Positions 49,220 to 60,080 of a DNA stretch of 64,000 nt are shown here, in pieces. The stretch comes from Betaproteobacteria bacterium. GTDB taxonomy: Bacteria > Pseudomonadota > Gammaproteobacteria > Burkholderiales > Burkholderiaceae_A. Position 1 is the stretch's first letter; each line of letters starts with the position of its first letter. The notes beneath the pieces were generated by a model. That model saw only the letters and a list, made by a program, of their open reading frames with translations, made no database searches and was not told where the DNA came from. The stretch is from contig JAGWWC010000005.1 in the NCBI GenBank assembly GCA_018970545.1, forward strand, positions 1 through 64,000. Reading direction: 5' to 3'. The position numbers and the translations under genes were made by a program.

Positions 49220-50131
49220 ATGACGCTTGGCGAACTGATTGAGATCGGTGCGCAGCAGATGCATCAGGCCAAGATTGAATTCGGCCAAGGCACACTCAAT
49301 GCGTGGGACGAGGCACGCTGGCTGATCCTTGCGGTCTTAAATTATCCGGTTGACAGCCCAGAGAACATCTCTGCACAGCCGCTATCGGCGGCCCAGATCA
49401 CCCAGGTCGAGTCGGCCCTTCACCAGCGGATTCGAGATCGTGTTCCGACGGCTTACATCACCGGAATGGCCTGGCTAAAAGGCTATGGGTTTACGGTTGA
49501 TTCGCGGGTCATCATTCCCCGATCGTTTATCGCCGAGTTGCTGGTCCACCGCCTGGCGCAACTCCCGCCCGCCCCAAAGGCCCCATCGCAAATTCTGGAC
49601 ATGTGCACAGGATCAGGCTGTCTGGCGATTATTGCCGCCGACATCTATCGTGAAGCAAAAATCGACGCTGCCGATTTATCAACTGACGCGTTAGCGGTTG
49701 CCTATGCCAATGTGAATCGCTACGCAATGGCCGATCGCATTCGGCTCGTGAAGTCTGATGTATTCTCGGCGCTCAGGCCCGATCGCCATGGCCCCTATGA
49801 ACTGATCATCGCAAATCCTCCCTATGTGCCAGCAACGAAAAGGGCGCGTCTACCGAAGGAATTCAAAGCGGAGCCCACGTTGGCCCTGATTGCCGAAGAT
49901 CGGGGCATGGCGATTGTCCGCCGGCTGCTAAGCCAGGCGGCCCGCTTCTTGGCGCCCGGGGGCCTGCTGATTGTCGAGATCGGCCACGAACGCCGCAGCA
50001 CTGAGGCCCTACTGCGCAAAGAATTTTCAGGCCTAAAGGCCCAATGGATTCGCACCCAGGAACAGTTTGATAATGTGTTCGTGATTCGCCAAGAGCAGCT
50101 CGTTCAACACCCCTGGAGCCCACACCAATGA
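49220..50131 (+). CDS. prmB: 50S ribosomal protein L3 N5-glutamine methyltransferase
   Basis: ILDMCTGSGCLAIIAA, LIIANPPYVPATKRARLPKEFKAEPTLAL (NPPY). Confidence 0.95.
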   Translation: MTLGELIEIGAQQMHQAKIEFGQGTLNAWDEARWLILAVLNYPVDSPENISAQPLSAAQITQVESALHQRIRDRVPTAYITGMAWLKGYGFTVDSRVIIPRSFIAELLVHRLAQLPPAPKAPSQILDMCTGSGCLAIIAADIYREAKIDAADLSTDALAVAYANVNRYAMADRIRLVKSDVFSALRPDRHGPYELIIANPPYVPATKRARLPKEFKAEPTLALIAEDRGMAIVRRLLSQAARFLAPGGLLIVEIGHERRSTEALLRKEFSGLKAQWIRTQEQFDNVFVIRQEQLVQHPWSPHQ

Positions 50132-50760
50132 TTACTCTGTACACCTGGCCGACGCCAAACGGAAAAAAAGTCCAGATCATGCTGGAAGAGACTGGCCTGA
50201 ACTATAAGGCCCTGCCCATCAATATCTCAGCCAATGCCCAGTTTGCGCCCGACTTTTTGAAGATCAGCCCGAATAACAAAATCCCCGCCATTGTGGATAG
50301 CAAAGGCCCGAAGGGGAAGCCGTATTCGCTATTCGAATCCGGCGCCATCCTGATTTATCTCGCCGGAAAAACAAATACGCTGCTGGGCACCACAGACACG
50401 GAGCGCTACGATATTTTGCAGTGGCTCATGTTTCAAATGGGAGGCCTCGGTCCCATGCTCGGCCAGGCCCACCATTTTCGAATCTACGCGCCGCAGAAGA
50501 TTAATTACGCAATTCAACGCTACACCCAAGAGGCCCAGCGGCTATACGGCGTGATGGACCAACGGCTTGCGCAGTGCGAGTATCTTGGCTGCGATAAATA
50601 CTCGATTGCCGATATTGCCGCCTGGCCATGGATTGCGTCCTATGAACGGCAAGGCGTCGATATTGCGGCCTACCCCAATGTGCGCCGCTGGTTTGAATCG
50701 ATCGGCAGTCGGCCAGCAGTCATTCGCGGCTGCGCCGTCTTAGCAGACCTTCGAAAATAG
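50128..50760 (+). CDS. Glutathione S-transferase family protein (YghU/nu-class-like)
   Basis: ITLYTWPTPNGKKVQIMLEETGLNYKALPINI, FESGAILIYLAGKT. Confidence 0.93.
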   Translation: MITLYTWPTPNGKKVQIMLEETGLNYKALPINISANAQFAPDFLKISPNNKIPAIVDSKGPKGKPYSLFESGAILIYLAGKTNTLLGTTDTERYDILQWLMFQMGGLGPMLGQAHHFRIYAPQKINYAIQRYTQEAQRLYGVMDQRLAQCEYLGCDKYSIADIAAWPWIASYERQGVDIAAYPNVRRWFESIGSRPAVIRGCAVLADLRK

Positions 50761-50780
50761 CGCCGGACAACCAGAGCAAC

Positions 50781-51806
50781 ATGCACATCACCATTCACGA
50801 GGCGATTCGCGACTTTGATCGTTTCGATATGGTGATGGATGTACGCAGCCCCGACGAATGGGCGGCCGACCGGCTGCCGGGCTCCATCAACCTTCCGGTG
50901 CTCTCCAATCAGGAGCGGGCCGAGATCGGAAAGCTTTATGCTGAATCTTCTTTTGCAGCCAAAAAGCTCGGTGCTGCGCTGGTAGCGCGCAATATCGCCA
51001 TTGCACTTGAGACGGCCCTCTTGGATAAGCCACGGCAGTGGCGGCCACTCATCTACTGTTGGCGCGGGGGCAATCGAAGTCAGGCAATGGCGACAGTCCT
51101 GGAGCGCGTTGGCTGGAAGCCAGCTCTTTTAACGGGCGGCTACGCCGCGTTTCGGCGCTATGTGGTCGAGGACCTTACACTTCAGACGCACCGCCTGCGC
51201 TATCAGATTATTTGTGGCGTCACCGGATCAGGAAAAAGCCTATTTCTGCGTCAGGCGCGGCGCGATGGCCGCCAAGTCCTTGACCTTGAGGCGTTGGCCC
51301 ACCATCGGGGCTCTCTGCTGGGCTCCGAGCCAGCGGGTGCGCAGCCTACACAAAAGGCTTTTGAGACTGCGATCTGGGATCAGCTGCGGCGATTCAACGC
51401 CAACGAACCGGTACTTGTTGAATCCGAGAGTAAAAAAATTGGTGCCCTGCAGGTGCCTGCGACACTCATCTCGCAAATGCGGGCCTCGGAGTGTATCGAG
51501 CTCTGTCCCAGTCTAGAAGATCGTGTCGCGTATCTCTTAGAAGACTATGCCCATTTTTTTGATCAGCCCGATGTGCTGATGGCACAGTTAGAGCGGCTTG
51601 GTCCGCTGGTCGGGCTTGATCGGATTTCGCAATGGCAAGACAGCATTCGCCGCCGCAGCTGGGCTGAGCTTGTCACCTCACTGCTCACCCACCACTACGA
51701 CCCGACCTATCATCGGTCGATGCGCAAGAATTATTTAGGCTACGCCCAGGCCAAAAAACACGCTGGCCATCCGATGCATCAGGCGCTGCAGACTGCAGCC
51801 GCCTAA
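50781..51806 (+). CDS. mnmH: tRNA 2-selenouridine synthase (SelU/YbbB)
   Basis: Rhodanese domain with LIYCWRGGNRSQAMA, Walker A CGVTGSGKSLFL, VESESKKIG. Confidence 0.96.
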   Translation: MHITIHEAIRDFDRFDMVMDVRSPDEWAADRLPGSINLPVLSNQERAEIGKLYAESSFAAKKLGAALVARNIAIALETALLDKPRQWRPLIYCWRGGNRSQAMATVLERVGWKPALLTGGYAAFRRYVVEDLTLQTHRLRYQIICGVTGSGKSLFLRQARRDGRQVLDLEALAHHRGSLLGSEPAGAQPTQKAFETAIWDQLRRFNANEPVLVESESKKIGALQVPATLISQMRASECIELCPSLEDRVAYLLEDYAHFFDQPDVLMAQLERLGPLVGLDRISQWQDSIRRRSWAELVTSLLTHHYDPTYHRSMRKNYLGYAQAKKHAGHPMHQALQTAAA

Positions 51807-51821
51807 AACGGCCGTTGTTCC

Positions 51822-53306
51822 CTAGCGGCTATCGGTCTTCGCAAGTTTTTCGGGAAAGGTTTTCACGCCAATGGCCTGGCGATGAAAGCCAATCCAACGC
51901 TCCAGCGCATCCTGAGTGGAGGCCATCTCGAGCCGCTGCAATTCGCGGGCAACCGCCTCTTTCACAGCGGTGCTATCGACTGCGGGTACCTGGGCGGACT
52001 CAATGACAATGAGCCAGGCTGCAGCAGTTCTCGCAGATGCCGGCACACTGATCGCGGATGGTAAGGACTTAGTATCGGAACTAAAGACTGCTGCAATGAC
52101 TTCCGCGGGCAGTTCGGCTACGCCAGCAGGCTTTTGGCTATCCGCGCGGCTCAGCGTCTTGGCGGCCGCCAAACCGGGCGTGGCGGCGCCTGGGGTGAAC
52201 TCTTTCGCTGCCGTTTGCGCGAGGCCCGTGACACGCTCTGAAGCTTTTTGCTCTTTCAGCTGACGCTCAATCTGCGCACGAACTCGATCAAAAGGAATTG
52301 GCGCAGCAGGCCGATGGGCAACAACGCGCGCACTGGCCAAAACGCCAGGGGCGATCTCCACTGCTTCGGTATTCCGTTTGTTCACCAGAACATCTGCCGA
52401 GAACAGGGCCTGCAACATTTTCGGGTGGCCGACAATGCGCTGGAGCTCTGCTGGCCTTGCCTCATCAGGGCCCTGACGGCGGACCGACTTCACGGTCTGA
52501 ATCGGTAGATTGAATTTACGTGCCGCGGGCTCAAGGCTGTCGGATTGCTCGTAGACCAAGTTCGAGAATTGTTCGACCTGGTCGGCGGAGGCAGGCTTTG
52601 CGAACCCAACCAAGGCGATATCCACTTCCTCTGGAGTCTGGAAATTTTTGGGATTGGCCTGATAAAAGGCCTGAAGTTCCGCATCTGAAACCTGAATCCC
52701 TGCGAGGGCCTCTGCGATGGGAAACTTTTTCACGCGCACGACACGCGTCTCCAGCCCGGACTGGGTCAAACGGCGAGCCACTGACCGCGGCACGATCGTC
52801 GAGCGGCCAATCGCAGCGGGCACCAGCTCCAGGGCAAGGTCAGCACGCACGCGCTGCTCGAAGCCTTCGGCAGTCAAACCCTGGGCCTTCAGCGCCTGCT
52901 GATACAGGCCCATATCAAACCGGCCGTCTTTCTGTACCGCAGGAATCGCTGCGATGGTTTTTCGCATCTGCTCATCTGAGATCCGGATCCGTAAAGACTC
53001 CGCCGCATGCAACAGCACCTGCTGGGTCACCAGGTCTTCGAGAGTGGAGAGTCGCGATGCCTGCGTATCGAGTAGATTCGGATCGATGCGTCCGCCCAAT
53101 TGCGCGCGGACCTGATCAATCCGCTGCTGATGGGATCGCTCCCATTCGAACTTCTGAATCTTCTGTCGGCCCACCGTGGCAACGGTGCCCGAATCGGAAC
53201 CAGGCGAGATGAGATCCCAGGCGCCGACCACAACGAATGAAGGAATAATCAGAACAAGAATCAGACCAAGAAAAATTCGCTGGTGCCGACGGACCGATTC
53301 AAACAT
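51822..53306 (-). CDS. SurA_N/PpiD-like membrane-anchored peptidyl-prolyl isomerase
   Basis: MFESVRRHQRIFLGLILVLIIPSFVVVGA anchor; SurA N-terminal-type region VGRQKIQKFEWERSHQQRIDQVRAQLG; downstream of the hupB-tRNA block. Confidence 0.88.
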   Translation of the reverse strand: MFESVRRHQRIFLGLILVLIIPSFVVVGAWDLISPGSDSGTVATVGRQKIQKFEWERSHQQRIDQVRAQLGGRIDPNLLDTQASRLSTLEDLVTQQVLLHAAESLRIRISDEQMRKTIAAIPAVQKDGRFDMGLYQQALKAQGLTAEGFEQRVRADLALELVPAAIGRSTIVPRSVARRLTQSGLETRVVRVKKFPIAEALAGIQVSDAELQAFYQANPKNFQTPEEVDIALVGFAKPASADQVEQFSNLVYEQSDSLEPAARKFNLPIQTVKSVRRQGPDEARPAELQRIVGHPKMLQALFSADVLVNKRNTEAVEIAPGVLASARVVAHRPAAPIPFDRVRAQIERQLKEQKASERVTGLAQTAAKEFTPGAATPGLAAAKTLSRADSQKPAGVAELPAEVIAAVFSSDTKSLPSAISVPASARTAAAWLIVIESAQVPAVDSTAVKEAVARELQRLEMASTQDALERWIGFHRQAIGVKTFPEKLAKTDSR

Positions 53307-53361
53307 GGCGGGGACTCAAGAGTAAACGACATGGGCCCGGCATACTCAGGGCCGGGAAAGA

Positions 53362-53438
53362 TGGCGGAGTGGACGGGGCTCGAACCCGCGACCCCCGGCG
53401 TGACAGGCCGGTATTCTAACCAACTGAACTACCACTCC
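53362..53438 (-). tRNA. tRNA-Asp (GTC), CCA encoded
   Basis: GGAGTGGTAGTTCAGTTGGTTAGAATACCGGCCTGTCACGCCGGGGGTCGCGGGTTCGAGCCCCGTCCACTCCGCCA. Confidence 0.98.
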
Positions 53439-53465
53439 TTAAAATCGAACGCTGCAAAAAAGTTT

Positions 53466-53541
53466 TGGTGGGTGCTGAGAGGGTCGAACTCCCGACCTAC
53501 GCCTTGTAAGGGCGCCGCTCTACCAACTGAGCTAAGCACCC
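53466..53541 (-). tRNA. tRNA-Val (TAC), CCA encoded
   Basis: GGGTGCTTAGCTCAGTTGGTAGAGCGGCGCCCTTACAAGGCGTAGGTCGGGAGTTCGACCCTCTCAGCACCCACCA. Confidence 0.98.
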
Positions 53542-53593
53542 AAAACCTTGAATCGGCAAGCCCAAGGCCTGCTTTTCGCAAGCCCACGAGTAT

Positions 53594-53643
53594 AAAAAAA
53601 AAGGGCCACTTCTTCAAGCGCACCCTCCTTCTACTTGGGCCCT
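53594..53643 (-). terminator. Probable intrinsic terminator downstream of hupB
   Basis: Minus strand GGGCC-CAAG...CTTG...GGCCC followed by TTTTTTTTT; a second GC hairpin at 53647-53661 precedes it. Confidence 0.7.
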
Positions 53644-53679
53644 GTAGCCCCGACCGGGGGCCACACCGCCGGTCATGCC

Positions 53680-53955
53680 TTAGCGGTTAATGGCGTCTTT
53701 CAGGGCCTTTCCTGCGCGAAACTTGGGCACCTTCGCGGCTTTTATCTTAATTGCTGCACCGGTCTGGGGATTGCGTCCTGTGCGCGCGGCGCGCTTACCG
53801 ACTGCGAATGTTCCAAAACCCACCAAGGTGACCGAGCTGCCTTTTTTAAGTGTGTTCTTTACGCCGCCGATGACTGCCTCAAGCGCGCGGCCTGCAGCCG
53901 CCTTTGAGATGTCAGCCTGCTTGGCGATGTGCTCGATCATTTCATTTTTATTCAC
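53680..53955 (-). CDS. hupB: DNA-binding protein HU
   Basis: GTG start: (M)[65 protein letters not shown]. Confidence 0.96.
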   Translation of the reverse strand: MNKNEMIEHIAKQADISKAAAGRALEAVIGGVKNTLKKGSSVTLVGFGTFAVGKRAARTGRNPQTGAAIKIKAAKVPKFRAGKALKDAINR

Positions 53956-54035
53956 TGACGACTCCCGGCGAAAAAGAGCACGAATTATTTCGATTCGCCG
54001 AGACAGTGTCAAGGCGAATCGAATTCGGGAAACTC

Positions 54036-56474
54036 TTAATGCGGCAGTGGATCTGACTTGCTGGTTTTACGTCCCCGAGAGGACTCCTTGGCGGCAGATT
54101 CTGCTGCGGGGACAGCAAGCGGAACCTCGTCATCAGGCAGCGGCACCGGCGCTTTTGCCAATGCAAGGTCCAGCACCTGATCGATCCACTTCACGGGGAC
54201 GATTTCCAAGGCGCCCTTCACATTGGCAGGAATCTCAGCGAGGTCTCGGACATTCTGCTCCGGGATTAAGACCTTCTTGATGCCACCCCGGTGGGCCGCC
54301 AGCAGCTTTTCTTTTAAGCCGCCAATCTGCAGCACTTCGCCGCGCAGCGTGATCTCACCGGTCATGGCCACATCGGCCCGCACCGGAATGCCGGTCAACG
54401 CCGAGACCATAGCGGTGGTCATTGCAATGCCCGCACTTGGCCCATCTTTTGGTGTTGCGCCCTCAGGTGCATGAATATGAAGGTCTTTTTTCTCAAATAC
54501 ATCGTCAACGATCCCGAGGCGTCGGGCGCGGCTGCGCACCACCGAGCGGGCCGCCTCTACAGACTCCTTCATCACATCGCCCAATGAGCCCGTGCGAATG
54601 ATCTGGCCTTTGCCCGGCATCACCGCCGCCTCGATGGTCAGCAACTCGCCGCCCACCTCAGTCCAGGCCAGACCTGTGACCTCCCCGACCTGATCGTCTT
54701 TCTCCGCTACGCCATAGGTGTATTTGCGGACCCCCAGGAATTCCTCAATATTTTCTGCACTCACTTTGACTGGTGGGGCTGCTTTTTTCGTCAACACCAT
54801 GCGCGTGACCTTGCGACAGATTTTTGAAATCTCGCGCTCCAGGCCGCGGACTCCCGCCTCTCGGGTGTACGTCCGGATGATCTCTCGAAGTGCAGATTCC
54901 TCCACCGAGATCTCTCCGGCCTTCAGACCCGTATGCTTAATTTGCTTCGGCAGCAAATAACGGGTCGCAATATTGATCTTTTCCTCTTCGGTATAGCCCG
55001 AGAGCTTGATGACTTCCATCCGGTCCAAAAGCGCGGGCGGGATATTCAATGAATTCGCGGTCGCCACAAACATGACATCCGAGAGGTCGTACTCCACCTC
55101 GACGTAGTGGTCGACAAAGGCATGGTTCTGTTCCGGGTCGAGAACCTCGAGCAGCGCACTAGCCGGATCACCACGGAAATCCATGCCCATCTTGTCCACT
55201 TCATCAAACAGAAACAGCGGATTGCGCACGCCGGTCTTGGTGAGATTGGACAGCACCTTGCCCGGCATCGAGCCGATATAGGTTTTACGATGGCCACGAA
55301 TCTCGGCCTCATCGCGGACCCCGCCCAGGGCCATGCGGACAAACTTGCGGTTCGTCGCCCGGGCAATGGACTGGCCGAGCGAGGTCTTGCCCACGCCCGG
55401 AGGGCCCACCAAACATAGAATGGGGGCCTTGACCTTGTCGACCCGCTGCTGCACGGCCAGATATTCCAAGATGCGTTCTTTTACCTTTTCCAAGCCGTAA
55501 TGCTCTTTCTCGAGCACCTGCTCAGCATCTGAAAGGTCGTTATTGATCTTGCTTTTCTTTTTCCAAGGAAGATTGACGAGCGCATCAATGTAGTTGCGAA
55601 CGACGGTCGCCTCGGCTGACATGGGGGACATCATTCGCAGCTTTTTCAGCTCTGCATTGGCTTTGTCCAGCGCCTCCTTGGGCATACGGGCGGACTTGAT
55701 TTTCTTATCCAGCTCATCAAGCTCACTGTCCTCGCCTTCGCCGAGTTCTTTCTGAATGGCCTTGACCTGCTCGTTTAGGTAGTACTCGCGCTGGCTTTTT
55801 TCCATCTGCCGCTTCACTCGGCCACGTATCCGCTTCTCCACTTGCAAAATATCCAACTCGGTCTCAATCAGCGCCAAGAGTTTTTCCAGGCGCTCGATCA
55901 CCGGTACGACCTCGAGCACTGCTTGCTTCTGCTCAAGCTTCATAGGCAGATGGGCGGCAATCGCATCGGCGAGACGGCCCGCATCCTCAATGCTCATGAG
56001 GCTATTGAGAATTTCAGCGGGAACTTTCTTGTTCAGTTTTACAAACTGATCAAATTGATTCAGGATCGTTCGGCGCAGGGCCTCGACCTCGGGGCCTTCT
56101 GGTGACTCCGGGGCCATCGGCGTGATGCGCGAGGTGAGATAACTGCCCTCGTCTTCGACCTCTAGCACGCGCGCCCGCTGCGAGCCTTCGACCAAGACTT
56201 TTACCGTGCCGTCCGGAAGTTTGAGCATTTGCAAGATGCTGGCCACGCATCCGATCTCATAGATGTCGGTGGCAGCGGGGTCGTCCTGGGCAGCACTTTT
56301 TTGTGCTGCCAAAAAGATGTGCTTACCTGCCTCCATTGCGATCTCCATCGCCTTGATGGATTTTGGCCGGCCCACAAACAGTGGGATCACCATGTGGGGA
56401 AATACCACCACATCGCGTAGCGGCAGCATCGGCAGCGATACGGGTTCTTCGGGCAACAGATCGATTTTGGACAC
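54036..56474 (-). CDS. lon: ATP-dependent protease Lon
   Basis: [64 protein letters not shown] start. Confidence 0.98.
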   Translation of the reverse strand: MSKIDLLPEEPVSLPMLPLRDVVVFPHMVIPLFVGRPKSIKAMEIAMEAGKHIFLAAQKSAAQDDPAATDIYEIGCVASILQMLKLPDGTVKVLVEGSQRARVLEVEDEGSYLTSRITPMAPESPEGPEVEALRRTILNQFDQFVKLNKKVPAEILNSLMSIEDAGRLADAIAAHLPMKLEQKQAVLEVVPVIERLEKLLALIETELDILQVEKRIRGRVKRQMEKSQREYYLNEQVKAIQKELGEGEDSELDELDKKIKSARMPKEALDKANAELKKLRMMSPMSAEATVVRNYIDALVNLPWKKKSKINNDLSDAEQVLEKEHYGLEKVKERILEYLAVQQRVDKVKAPILCLVGPPGVGKTSLGQSIARATNRKFVRMALGGVRDEAEIRGHRKTYIGSMPGKVLSNLTKTGVRNPLFLFDEVDKMGMDFRGDPASALLEVLDPEQNHAFVDHYVEVEYDLSDVMFVATANSLNIPPALLDRMEVIKLSGYTEEEKINIATRYLLPKQIKHTGLKAGEISVEESALREIIRTYTREAGVRGLEREISKICRKVTRMVLTKKAAPPVKVSAENIEEFLGVRKYTYGVAEKDDQVGEVTGLAWTEVGGELLTIEAAVMPGKGQIIRTGSLGDVMKESVEAARSVVRSRARRLGIVDDVFEKKDLHIHAPEGATPKDGPSAGIAMTTAMVSALTGIPVRADVAMTGEITLRGEVLQIGGLKEKLLAAHRGGIKKVLIPEQNVRDLAEIPANVKGALEIVPVKWIDQVLDLALAKAPVPLPDDEVPLAVPAAESAAKESSRGRKTSKSDPLPH

Positions 56475-56507
56475 GTTAATAAGACTCCGTGAATGGGACT
56501 GATTTGA

Positions 56508-56536
56508 AGATGGGGCCTACCCGTTCAAAAAACAAG
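56508..56536 (-). promoter_or_regulatory. Sigma32-like promoter for lon
   Basis: Minus strand CTTGTTT (56536-56530) - 14 nt - CCCCATCT (56515-56508), about 34 nt upstream of the lon GTG. Confidence 0.55.
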
Positions 56537-56548
56537 GCCTCGGCCTTG
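56527..56548 (-). terminator. Intrinsic terminator of clpX
   Basis: Minus strand CAAGGCC-GA-GGCCTTG-TTTTTT immediately after clpX. Confidence 0.8.
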
Positions 56549-56614
56549 GATTTCTGGGGTGGCGGGTGATCACCCCCACGGCAAGCGGGGGGTTGTGGAG
56601 CTTTGGGTTGGCGG

Positions 56615-57889
56615 CTAAGCGCTGCTGGCAAGCTTCTGGGCCTCGCCATAAATCAAAAGGGGCTGGCCATCCCCATTGATGGCCGACTCGTCGATGACCA
56701 CCTTGGTGACGTTACTTAAACCGGGCAGATCAAACATGGTGTCGAGCAGCGCCTGTTCTAGTATGGAGCGCAGGCCCCGAGCACCGGTCTTGCGTTTGAT
56801 CGCCTTTTTGGCGATTGCCGTGAGCGCGGCAGGGCGAATTTCAAGCTCAACATTTTCCATCCCGAAAAGCGCTTGATACTGCTTCACGAGCGCATTTTTG
56901 GGCTCAATCAGGATTTCAATCAATGCGTCTTCCCGTAACTCATCGAGGGTCGCGACCACGGGCAGACGGCCAACCAGCTCTGGAATAAGGCCAAACTTAA
57001 TCAGGTCCTCTGGCTCGACTTCTCGGAACAGCTCACCCACATCACGATCGCTCGGCGAGCGGACCTCGGCCCCAAAACCGATCGAGGTCTTTTCTGTCCG
57101 GCCGCGAATCACCTTATCGAGTCCGTCAAAGGCCCCGCCGCAGATAAATAGGATGTTGGTGGTGTCGATCTGCACAAAATCCTGATTGGGATGCTTGCGG
57201 CCGCCCTGAGGGGGTACCGAGGCCACGGTCCCCTCGATCAATTTCAGTAAGGCCTGCTGTACGCCCTCGCCCGAAACATCGCGAGTGATCGAAGGGTTAT
57301 CCGATTTGCGGGTGATCTTATCGATCTCGTCAATGTAGACAATGCCGTTTTGAGCCTTCTCAACTTCGTAGTTGCAGTTTTGCAGTAGTTTTTGAATGAT
57401 GTTCTCAACGTCTTCGCCCACATAGCCGGCCTCGGTCAAGGTGGTGGCATCCGCAATGACAAACGGCACATTCAACAGCCGCGCTAGGGTTTGCGCCAGC
57501 AGCGTCTTGCCGGAGCCAGTGGGCCCAATCAGGAGAATATTGCTCTTCGAGAGCTCAATATCGGCCTTGCCGTCTGATCGTCCCTCGCCACGATGCCGCA
57601 GTCGTTTGTAATGGTTGTAGACCGCAACAGAGAGAATGCGTTTGGCAGTGGCCTGGCCGATCACGTACTGATCGAGGCGAGCGGCGATCTCCTGGGGTGT
57701 CGGCAACCCATCTTTAGCAGTCTCGGGCTCCGCGGCCTGCTCGTCGCGGATGATGTCATTACAGAGGTCGATGCACTCATCGCAGATGAACACCGATGGG
57801 CCGGCAATCAGCTTCTTCACTTCATGCTGACTTTTGCCGCAAAAGGAGCAATACAGAAGTTTTTCGCTGGATCCTTTTTTATCCGCCAT
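56615..57889 (-). CDS. clpX: ATP-dependent Clp protease ATP-binding subunit ClpX
   Basis: [32 protein letters not shown] zinc finger, [18 protein letters not shown]; start at MADKKGSS. Confidence 0.98.
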   Translation of the reverse strand: MADKKGSSEKLLYCSFCGKSQHEVKKLIAGPSVFICDECIDLCNDIIRDEQAAEPETAKDGLPTPQEIAARLDQYVIGQATAKRILSVAVYNHYKRLRHRGEGRSDGKADIELSKSNILLIGPTGSGKTLLAQTLARLLNVPFVIADATTLTEAGYVGEDVENIIQKLLQNCNYEVEKAQNGIVYIDEIDKITRKSDNPSITRDVSGEGVQQALLKLIEGTVASVPPQGGRKHPNQDFVQIDTTNILFICGGAFDGLDKVIRGRTEKTSIGFGAEVRSPSDRDVGELFREVEPEDLIKFGLIPELVGRLPVVATLDELREDALIEILIEPKNALVKQYQALFGMENVELEIRPAALTAIAKKAIKRKTGARGLRSILEQALLDTMFDLPGLSNVTKVVIDESAINGDGQPLLIYGEAQKLASSA

Positions 57890-58553
57890 CCGCGCTCTCA
57901 CGGTGCGTCAGCACCTTGTCGACGATGCCGTACTGTAACGCATCTTCGGCCGACATAAAGTTGTCCCGGTCGGTATCCCGGGCGATGGTCTCCAGGGTCT
58001 GGCCGGTCCGCTCGGCCAGAATCCGATTCAGCTTATCCCGCAGCGCCAAAATCTCGCGGGCATGAATCTCAATATCAGAGGCCTGTCCCTGCACACCGCC
58101 CAGCGGCTGGTGAATCATGACCCGGCTGTTGGGCAGAGAAAAGCGCTTGCCCTTGGCACCCGCCGCCAAAAGAAAAGCGCCCATGCTCGCTGCCATGCCC
58201 ACGCACAGTGTGCTGACATCGGGCTTGATGAACTGCATCGTGTCAAAAATCGCCAGGCCCGACGATACCGAGCCGCCAGGAGAATTGATGTAGAGCGAAA
58301 TATCTTTATCCGGGTTTTCCGACTCAAGAAACAACAGCTGGGCGATCACCAGGTTTGCGGTCTGATCGTTCACCGGGCCGACCATGAAGACGACCCGCTC
58401 TTTTAATAACCGGGAGTAGATGTCGTAGGCCCGCTCCCCTCGGCCGGACTGCTCAATGACCATCGGCACAAGCCCGAGGCCTCGAGGATGATCCGCTTGG
58501 CTGGCCCCTGAGTTCATACCGGAGAAATTGCCATCAAATATTGCTGCAGCCAT
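57879..58553 (-). CDS. clpP: ATP-dependent Clp protease proteolytic subunit
   Basis: [68 protein letters not shown]. Confidence 0.98.
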   Translation of the reverse strand: MAAAIFDGNFSGMNSGASQADHPRGLGLVPMVIEQSGRGERAYDIYSRLLKERVVFMVGPVNDQTANLVIAQLLFLESENPDKDISLYINSPGGSVSSGLAIFDTMQFIKPDVSTLCVGMAASMGAFLLAAGAKGKRFSLPNSRVMIHQPLGGVQGQASDIEIHAREILALRDKLNRILAERTGQTLETIARDTDRDNFMSAEDALQYGIVDKVLTHRESADGG

Positions 58554-58566
58554 ATTTTGCGTTTCC

Positions 58567-59895
58567 TTAAGCCGCCTGACCGGCGTCGGCCATCAGGGCC
58601 TCGACGGTCATCGGATTGTCCACAACCTTGGCCTGCGACAGCGCCCAGGTCACCACATTGTCCTCGATCACCACTGCCTCGGCCTCGGCACGCTGTTTGG
58701 GCTGGTCGAGGAACCAATTTACAAACGCATCGGGCTTCTCGTAAGCCGAGCCAAGCTCCTCAACGAAACTGCGAATCTGGGCCTCGGTCGGACGCAACTC
58801 CTTAATTCGAACGATCTCGCCCACCAACAGGCCCAGCTTTACGCGCCGGGTCGCCTGCTCGGTAAAGAGGTCAGCCGGAATGGGCACATCCTTCATGTTC
58901 ATGCCGCGGGCAGTCATGTCCTCGCGAGTCGAATCGGCCATCCGCTGCGACTCACTCTGCACCAGGGCCTTAGGGACTTCGAAGCTCGCCCACTGATTCA
59001 GGGCATCCATGACCGCCGTTTTGGTCTTTGTCTTGCAGCGGCCCATGACCTCACGGGAAAGGTTCTTTTTCACATCCTCGCGGAACTTGGTCAAATCGCC
59101 AGACTCAATGCCCATCGACTTGACAAAGGCTTCGTCGAGCGCGGGCATTTTTGGCTCGCCAACCGAGCGGATCTTAATCTTGAAGCTGGCGAGCTTTCCG
59201 GCGACATCTTTGCCATGGTAATCCTGCGGGAACTGTAGTGGGAAGGTCTTGGACTCGCCCGACTTCATATCCGTTGCCGCCTCATCGAACTCTTTGAGCA
59301 TGCTGCCATCTCCGAGCACAAACGAATAATTCTCAGAACTGCCGCCGGTAAACGGCACGCCATCAATCTCGCCGATAAAGTCCACCATCACGCGGTCACC
59401 CTTTTGCGAGGCTCGGCTCACGTCTTCAAAAGAGGTGCGCTGCTTTCGTAGCGTCTCAACGGTGCGATCAATGTCGGCCTCAGTAATTTCGCAACTGACT
59501 TTTTTAATTTCTACGCCCGCAAGATCTGGGCAGGTGATGTCGGGGTAGACCTCGACCACCGCCTCAAAACTGAGCATCTGATCGGATCCGGAACTTTCTT
59601 TGGCGGGCTCAATCGATGGCGGACCGGCCACACGCAATTTCTGCTCAACGACCGCATGGCCATAGACACGGCCAATCACTTCATTCATCGCCTCCGACTG
59701 GGCCTGGGCGCCATAGGTCTGGGCAACCACTTTCATGGGCACCTTGCCCGGCCGAAAGCCGGGCATCTTCACGGAACGGCTAATGCGCTGCAGACGTTTT
59801 TGGGCCTCCTGCTCGACCTCTGCAATGGAGACCGTGAGTTGAAGTCGCCGCTCAAGCGGGCTGGGGGTTACCGAAGGAGATGCAGTCATGGCCAA
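58567..59895 (-). CDS. tig: Trigger factor
   Basis: [19 protein letters not shown] ribosome-binding motif; FKBP-like [21 protein letters not shown]. Confidence 0.98.
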   Translation of the reverse strand: MAMTASPSVTPSPLERRLQLTVSIAEVEQEAQKRLQRISRSVKMPGFRPGKVPMKVVAQTYGAQAQSEAMNEVIGRVYGHAVVEQKLRVAGPPSIEPAKESSGSDQMLSFEAVVEVYPDITCPDLAGVEIKKVSCEITEADIDRTVETLRKQRTSFEDVSRASQKGDRVMVDFIGEIDGVPFTGGSSENYSFVLGDGSMLKEFDEAATDMKSGESKTFPLQFPQDYHGKDVAGKLASFKIKIRSVGEPKMPALDEAFVKSMGIESGDLTKFREDVKKNLSREVMGRCKTKTKTAVMDALNQWASFEVPKALVQSESQRMADSTREDMTARGMNMKDVPIPADLFTEQATRRVKLGLLVGEIVRIKELRPTEAQIRSFVEELGSAYEKPDAFVNWFLDQPKQRAEAEAVVIEDNVVTWALSQAKVVDNPMTVEALMADAGQAA

Positions 59896-59951
59896 TTCTT
59901 TAATCTAAACGCACGCCCGTTACGGCGCGCTGGGTTTTTGAACATGTCGGA

Positions 59952-60036
59952 TGGTGCGAAGGGCGGGACTCGAACCCGCACACCTTGCGGCGTCAGGACC
60001 TAAACCTGGTGCGTCTACCAATTTCGCCACCTTCGC
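59952..60036 (-). tRNA. tRNA-Leu (TAG), CCA encoded
   Basis: GCGAAGGTGGCGAAATTGGTAGACGCACCAGGTTTAGGTCCTGACGCCGCAAGGTGTGCGGGTTCGAGTCCCGCCCTTCGCACCA. Confidence 0.98.
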
Positions 60037-60080
60037 CTGTGCGCCCGACGCTCCAGCCGCATTGTACTTAGAATCCCCGC

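Noticed and set aside
53362-53541. tRNA-Asp/tRNA-Val pair as an integration site of a mobile element
   Set aside because: No integrase, direct repeat of a tRNA 3' end or foreign-looking genes nearby; flanking genes are in the usual betaproteobacterial order.
58528-59238. 236-aa plus-strand ORF
   Set aside because: Antisense to tig; no domain recognised.
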